This document shows, one piece after another, positions 58,645 through 64,000 of a stretch of 64,000 nt of DNA. Position numbers and translations under genes: made by a program. The notes beneath the pieces were generated by a model that saw only the letters and a list, made by a program, of their open reading frames with translations, was not told the DNA's origin and did not search any database. Positions within the stretch are counted from its first letter, which is position 1; every line of letters starts with the position of its first letter. The stretch is from Beta vulgaris subsp. vulgaris (lineage: Eukaryota > Streptophyta > Magnoliopsida > Caryophyllales > Amaranthaceae): the NCBI RefSeq assembly GCF_026745355.1, contig NC_079210.1:9184980-9248979 (forward strand), given 5' to 3'.

Positions 58645-58983
58645 TGTAATTTTTACAGAACAAAATAATATGAACACAATGAACACAGAAGAATTATTTC
58701 ACCATTGATCTACTGCTTTTATTTTTATTGTAAGAGAAAGAATAGAGAGATTCTTACAATAAGATGATGAGAGGTTATTTTCTTACAAAACTCTTCTAGA
58801 GAGAGATACAACTTTTATACTAGTTGTTATTACAGAAATCAGTAACTAACTGAATCAGAATTAGTTAGCTGGGAAGTAATCAGATGCTACGCAGAGCTGG
58901 AATCTTCTGTAGGTGCAGTAGGTAATGTAGGTGGTGATGTGGCAGTGTGACAGCCAGATACTGTTATATCAGTTAGCTTATCA
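58645..58983 (-). repeat. Copia 5' LTR (339 bp)
   Basis: Base-for-base identical to the LTR at 53642-53980 as far as I can compare by eye. Confidence 0.95.
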
Positions 58984-58988
58984 GATTA

Positions 58989-60380
58989 CAATGTAGTTAA
59001 TACTTTATGCCCTCCACCCGATCTCAACCTTGACACTAGCTATTTTCCCTAGCTTTGTTGTTTCGACTCTCAGATTTATGCTGTAACACAAATTTCATAC
59101 CTCAATGGATTTAAATAGTTGCATATGATTAGGACTGGTTCAGAGATTTCATGTTCGGGTTGATAATATAAACCTAACTCATCCAAGGAACGAGTTGGAA
59201 AGCTCAACCCTAACCTGGCCTTTCCATTGAACGTGTTACCCATATAACCCAATTAATCATAAATTCATAATTATCATTATCTAAACTTCATTAGTTATCT
59301 TCTAAAAACCTAGATGAACAAAGTCACTAATAAAAGTATGCAGGTTTTGAGACAATTACCTATCTTTCGAACTTTCTATGTGCTTATTTATTTTTATCAA
59401 GTTCCACATTATTGTTTTGGGATTTATCTATATAAAAGAGTTAATTGAGTGAAACTAGGTTATATTCAAGCTGGAAATGTCGATCCTGTTGTATCCTTTT
59501 TGAATGGGTTTCAAAATCCCAACCATGACTGTGCAATTTTTGTGTGAGGTTCAAGTTGGGCTGTTGGGTTGGGTCAACTTTTACCGGCCTTGATATGGTC
59601 TTTGAAATATGATTAGAACACTGTAAAAGTTTGCCATATCTTGATTAGGGGCTTATACTAGTCCAATGCTTCTTAAAATTCATGTAACATGACCTCCTAT
59701 AGCTGCCAAAAAGGGACTTATGAATTACTATCTATTGGTTTGTAGATCAGTAATCGTTCCAGTCTTCTAAGATGGATTGAGAAAAGTTGGCCATGTTCAT
59801 AGTTGAGGATGACTCACCCATAAAACATACATTATATACGAGAGACATATTAATCATTTCCAGCCTTCGATGTTATCAATTGAAAGTTCTACAAGTGTAG
59901 TGCTCTTTTTGTTTCAAAATATCTGGTCACACACTGACCTACCAAATACTGAATTGAACTGAGCACCCAACTCAAATCCACATTGAAATTGAGGATCTTG
60001 AACTTGATTTTTCAACTGGAAATCCAAAGAAATATTGCTAAAAGGTACTTTGAAAAAAGTTATGGCTTATTGTGAAACAAAGGTAGCAATAAAGAAAAAT
60101 AACTTATGATCAACCTTAACTATACATTAATACATTATATTGATTTGGATATATTTGATAAAAACACAGATTTGTGGACCATTTAATACCAAGTAATTTT
60201 TTATAGAACCTTAGCTCTCTCCATGAATGCAAGTAGTCCTTATCCTCGAACTTGTTCCACATACCAGGATGTTTCCACACTAGCAACCCCCTCGACCTTT
60301 TCTTAATTTGCTTCCTATCAAGCTTTTGTGGTCTTCTATTTTTCTACTTACTTACCAATTTTGGCCTTTTAATATGACAG
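58989..60380 (+). other. Intron DNA of the METTL21-like gene
   Basis: Non-coding sequence between the copia insertion and the ATG exon. No element ends or coding frames are recognised. It closes with a pyrimidine-rich tract and ATATGACAG. Confidence 0.45.
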
Positions 60381-60431
60381 CAAAATTAAGCGCAGGGATT
60401 TCAGTATTGATGTAAGCATGGAGGCTGACAG
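60381..60431 (+). CDS. METTL21-like gene, exon with start codon
   Basis: After the acceptor TATGACAG the exon holds a short leader and the ATG at 60418, encoding MEAD and the first two bases of an Arg codon before GACAG|GTACCT. Spliced to 61963, the frame reads MEADRLNLPDTSLVTIDLLG. That start resembles plant METTL21/FAM86-type protein-lysine methyltransferases, as I recall them. The start of the exon could instead be an AG a few bases downstream, without changing the ATG. Confidence 0.65.
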
Positions 60432-61962
60432 GTACCTCTATTTTAATACGTGTGTATCTAAAGTGACTATGTACTCTTCAGTCCACGTGAAGGAGGTATT
60501 TAGCTACCTATGTAAATGAATTTTAGATACGTCTCATGCTTTCCATATATAGGCATATATATGGAGAGGTGCCTTCAATAATGCCATGTACATAATTGTA
60601 TATACTGTAAGTTCTGTTGGACCTAGAAATATCTTTTAGGTCATTTGTGGGCTGATTGTGCTACTCCTATACCTTGCAAAAGGAAATTAGATTTCTGAAG
60701 CTGTTTCTTGTATCGAAAACAGATAAATTGGTTCTATTAAGGGCCAATGCTTTCTTTTCGTTTGAGAGTTAAATATCCAGAATATATGGAGATGTTGATA
60801 TGTATCATATCATTCATATGTTTACTTTATGTTCCTGGCACGTTAGATTTCTTAACTCTCTGTGTATTTTGGTCTTATATCATCACTCTTGTTCCACTAT
60901 CTTACTTCTGAAACATGAGTTTTGGAATTGTTCTACTTTTTAAGCTGTAAGCAACTTACTGCAGTAATCTTAGTGTTCTGATTGTAGATAACTAGTTATT
61001 ACTGATTAATATGTTTAAGTATGCTCTGGTTATTACTGGAATTCTCGGTTATGGAAAACTTTCCGGTTGGATATAGATGACTTTGTGTCGCTCATTTGTT
61101 CACTCATTGAATATATGTATATATGTATACTGTAATTATTTGTACCTCAATGTCAAAAGTTTGTAATTGATGAAAATCTGAGCCACTGCTGCAAAATTTA
61201 TAATACATTCCTTCTATCCCTATTTTATTTTTTACTATATTTGTCTGTCCCAATCCCAATCAGTTTCCCATGTACCTTAACTCGGAAATCCCCACTTCCA
61301 CCCCCCATGTGACGTTAGACTCAACTTTATTCTACTACAATTTCTCTCATTGCATTGATTCTTTTTCCTTTTACAATTCTGACACTTCTTACTAGCTCTC
61401 CTTTGCAATTGTTTATTCATGCAAACGACCCACCCCCTACTAGTTCTTTTAATGTGTGTCGATACCTAAATTAAAGAAGATAATGGGGCAGAGGGAGTAT
61501 CAAAGACTTTTTTTCGTATCAGAAACAATTATGTTTCTTCTGTTAAGCTTTTTTTTTTGGCATCAATGTGAATTTTGGAGCTCATCAGTGTAATGATAGT
61601 GAACAGTGATTTTATTGAGTTTTTGATGGTATTCTCTATTTGAATTTATTGTCTTATAATTCAAATAAAATCATAACCATTACATAAACTATTGAAAAGA
61701 AACATTTGAAGATTTATGGTACTCCACTCAGCTCTCATCTTGGATACATTTTTGGATTGATGAAAATATATGTGAAATGAATATGGATAGATAAACTAAA
61801 TAAATATAGATGTGGCTTTACTCTATGCTTATCCAATTCATTGTCATTGCTACAAGCAAATAGCTTGAATTATTAAAAATTGTAATTAACTAGTTGCTTA
61901 GACTGAGAGCGGTTTTTAACATAGAGGTTTGCTTCTTACATCATCTTAATGTTCTATTACAG
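60432..61962 (+). other. Intron of the METTL21-like gene, with a MITE
   Basis: Non-coding, T-rich. A Stowaway-like segment occupies 61206-61497. No other content is recognised. Confidence 0.5.
61206..61497. mobile_element. Stowaway-like MITE, degraded
   Basis: The left end reads ATTCCTTCTATCCCTATTTT and the right end in reverse complement reads CTCCCTCTGCCCCATTATCT, the usual CTCCCTCTGTCCC motif. TA follows the right end. Confidence 0.55.
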
Positions 61963-62029
61963 GTTAAATCTGCCAGACACATCACTTGTTACCATAGACT
62001 TATTGGGGCATCAATTGCAATTTTCTCAG
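61963..62029 (+). CDS. METTL21-like gene, second coding exon (gene continues beyond the window)
   Basis: Bounded by CTATTACAG and CTCAG|GTACAC, the exon encodes LNLPDTSLVTIDLLGHQLQF then SQ. In METTL21-like proteins this N-terminal strand precedes a GTTVWD-type motif of the SAM-dependent methyltransferase fold; the exon carrying that motif is not found before 64000. The family call rests on about 28 residues plus splice structure, so it is moderate. Such enzymes methylate lysines of chaperones or elongation factors. Confidence 0.6.
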
Positions 62030-62146
62030 GTACACTGCTGTTTTCTGTCTAGTTTTGCAAACACTCTTTCTCCACCCCTGGTACCCAGGAACTATCACCC
62101 ATGTTTGCACTTGTTTGTAGATCAAATTTTCTTTGATCACTAGATT

Positions 62147-62232
62147 GATGCTATAATGCTTAAGCGGAATAACTTTTCACAAACTAACCCTGCCTTTGGG
62201 GCCCTATGCCTTTTTTTTACGGTAGGTAGGAT
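62147..62232. repeat. Imperfect direct repeat, left copy (about 86 bp)
   Basis: TGATGCTATAATGCTTAAG to TACGGTAGGTAGGAT recurs at 63141-63230 with about 10 percent differences. The two copies flank the hAT-like element 62233-63132. Confidence 0.85.
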
Positions 62233-63132
62233 CATAGAAAAAAAACGCGGTCGCGGTCGCGTTCGCGGTAACGGTCGCGTTTTCGCGGGAACGCCCCGTA
62301 ACGGCCAAATAGAACGTTTCGCGGCCGTCGCGGTGTGACTTTTTTGGAAAAATTCACATAAGTGGCAATTTAATTTTGTTTTATGTTTTTTTCTTTAAAT
62401 TGTGTCTAATAGTATTATAAATGCACTCTTTGGGATATTTACAAATATATTTTAAATTTATTCATTTATATAGTTTGAAGTTCAAAGGTTTAGTACTAAC
62501 AAAAAGTAAAAAGAAAAAAAAAACCCAATGGTTTATACTTTATTGTATATAGTTGTTCACTGTTTGAGAGAGATAGGAGAAGAGAAGAGGTGTACTACTC
62601 TTAATTGTGATGTGGTACAGCTGCACTGCTACTTTTTAAATATAAAAAAAGTACAGCTGTACTTCCACTTTTTAAATAAAACATTGCTTCAGTTTTTGGT
62701 TCACGTGGTACCATGTAAAAAGTAGCAACTCTTAGATGAGAGAAAAGCCCCACGTTACATCTCCGATTGCCGTCGCCGGAGAAGACAACCGGCGGGAGAT
62801 TCAACACCATTTGGCTCGCCTCCGTCCCACAAGTAAAAGCCCCATCAATTAATTTCTTTTTGTGATGGATCTTGTCGTCAATTTCTAGATCTAGGGTTTC
62901 TCCTTCTCCCTCTTTCGCTTCTTCTTCTTCCTTTAACTTTTTTCAGAAATAACGGGCATTCTTTTATAAAACCCGTTACAGAACGCCGTTCCACCGTTAC
63001 AGAACGGTATCGCGGCGAGTTTGGTGTGAATTTCAACTCCCGGCGTTATAACGGCATTTCTCGGAACGGTGGGTCTGAAATCCGTTACAGAACGGCCGTT
63101 CTGTAACGGAACGGGCGAGTTTTTGATCCCTG
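62233..63132. mobile_element. hAT-like non-autonomous element (900 bp)
   Basis: A perfect 8-bp target duplication GGTAGGAT lies at 62225-62232 and 63133-63140. The ends are CATAGAAAAAAAACGCGG and, in reverse complement, CAGGGATCAAAAACTCGCC. Both subterminal regions are rich in CGGTAACGG/CCGTTACAGAACGG palindromes. No coding frame is recognised. It lies in an intron of the METTL21-like gene. Confidence 0.8.
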
Positions 63133-63140
63133 GGTAGGAT

Positions 63141-63230
63141 TGATGCTATAATGCTTAAGTGGAATAACTTTCCACATACTAAACCTGCCTTTTGGGGTCC
63201 CTATGTCCTTTTATTACGGTAGGTAAGATG
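63141..63230. repeat. Imperfect direct repeat, right copy
   Basis: The right copy of the 62147-62232 segment, ending ATTACGGTAGGTAAGATG. The divergence shows that the duplication predates the hAT insertion. Confidence 0.85.
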
Positions 63231-63916
63231 CAGGACGATACTGTATTAGCAACCTCTCGCGAGTATATTCAATTAGGTGAGACTCATTGGGAGTGAGGGG
63301 AGAAAAAGGTAAGGAAATTCCTCGCACTCAAGAAGCCCCTAGTGAGGTTTTGATCCCATGACCTTTGAGTCATGAGGCCAAACCATTACTAATAGGCCAA
63401 GCCTTGCTTGACGGGGACCTATGGTCTTGCCATCGCCCAATAAGGAGTAATTTTTGTTGATATGGATACACTTATACTCAGAAAGCAATGGTCTTTTTGA
63501 TGTGGAAATCACTCTTTAATACTTAGAAATACATTATTCCCTGAAAACTAGAGTGCTTTTTGGTTGACTTAAAAACGATCATAAATGTGGAAAAGGACTA
63601 ACTTTTCATGGTTTAGTGGTGCAGTGGATTAAGCGCGCAAATATAATAAATAGTGAAGCTAAAGTACTGCAATTTCTATGAAATGGAAAGAGTAGAAGAC
63701 ACTAATTCAAACCGTGTAGAACAAAATTGGGGTTACAATTGTAGTTCACACATCAGTTGCTACAGTGTTACTAATGAATGCGTCCCCCAAAACTTATCTT
63801 AATATATCTCTCTGGCCAATGCTTATATAAGAAATATTGCGTTGGTTCACCTAATGAATACATCATAAGCATTCAGTGTGAAAACCAATAATGGCTTTGT
63901 CAACTTACGTGCACAT
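63231..63916. other. Intron or intergenic DNA, no gene recognised
   Basis: Contains GTTTTGATCCCATGACCTTTG, a sequence type often seen in old plant repeats, but no classifiable element. Confidence 0.35.
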
Positions 63917-64000
63917 CATGGAATTAAAACTCTCCCGTTCCGTTACAGAACGGCCGTTCTGTAACGGATTTTGGATTTGCCGTTCCGCGAAATCCCGTTA
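63917..64000. mobile_element. Second hAT-like element, truncated by the window end
   Basis: From about 63917, CATGGAATTAAAACTCTCCC and CGTTCCGTTACAGAACGG match the right end of the 62233-63132 element in reverse orientation, including the palindrome ACAGAACGGCCGTTCTGT. The rest lies outside the window. Confidence 0.65.

Larger units (their letters stand above)
53642..58983 (-). mobile_element. Young Ty1/copia retrotransposon (5342 bp)
   Basis: Two identical 339-bp LTRs (TGTAAT...TTATCA on the plus strand), a perfect 5-bp target duplication GATTA (53637-53641 and 58984-58988), a Met-tRNA primer-binding site and a polypurine tract define a complete element. One long gag-pol frame is broken only once. 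It lies between the leader exon and the ATG exon of the METTL21-like gene, in antisense orientation to that gene. Identical LTRs mean very recent insertion. Confidence 0.96.

Noticed and set aside
63602..63720. Possible tRNA or tRNA-derived SINE (GGTGCAGTGG A-box-like, TTCAAACC B-box-like)
   Set aside because: The spacing between the boxes is too long, no cloverleaf can be drawn and no tail or target duplication is seen.

Overview
This is a repeat-rich stretch of a plant nuclear genome, almost certainly a eudicot. Genes have introns, the background is AT-rich, and the mobile elements are plant types: Ty1/copia, PIF/Harbinger with TAA target duplications, hAT, CACTA, Helitron and Stowaway/Tourist MITEs. 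I cannot place the species. No bacterial, viral or CRISPR-type system is present.

Three host genes are supported. (1) A complete organellar isoleucyl-tRNA synthetase gene (OVA2-like) runs on the minus strand from 14093 to 2698. I rebuilt 11 coding exons that join in frame into about 1072 residues with HIGH, KMSKS, editing and C-terminal zinc-finger motifs; one intron uses a GC donor. (2) A single-exon TIM17 mitochondrial import gene lies at 26612-27343 on the plus strand. (3) The 5' end of a gene whose start resembles plant METTL21-type lysine methyltransferases lies on the plus strand: a non-coding leader exon near 52.6 kb, the ATG exon at 60.4 kb and a second coding exon at 62.0 kb. The rest of it is beyond the window.

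Most of the remainder is mobile DNA, much of it nested. 0-1.5 kb: a hAT element inside a roughly 20-bp tandem array. 14.5-19.3 kb: PIF/Harbinger copy 1 (plus strand), itself carrying a 626-bp hAT element and lying inside an older inverted-repeat element. 20-24.5 kb: two non-autonomous elements with long terminal inverted repeats, the first flanked by a 391-bp direct duplication. 32.3-36.2 kb: Harbinger copy 2, in opposite orientation, so TIM17 sits between two inverted near-identical elements. 37.9-52.0 kb: a SIRE/Maximus-like copia element with long LTRs, interrupted by a CACTA element and a solo LTR. 53.6-59.0 kb: a second copia element with identical LTRs, inserted in the leader intron of the METTL21-like gene. 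62.2-64 kb: two related hAT-like elements, one cut by the window end.

The genes do not form a pathway, although two of the products (IleRS and TIM17) serve organelles. The main interest is insertion history: nesting order, target duplications, relative ages, and the effect of insertions on host introns and promoters. Exon and element borders were read by eye from splice signals, reading frame, terminal repeats and target duplications.
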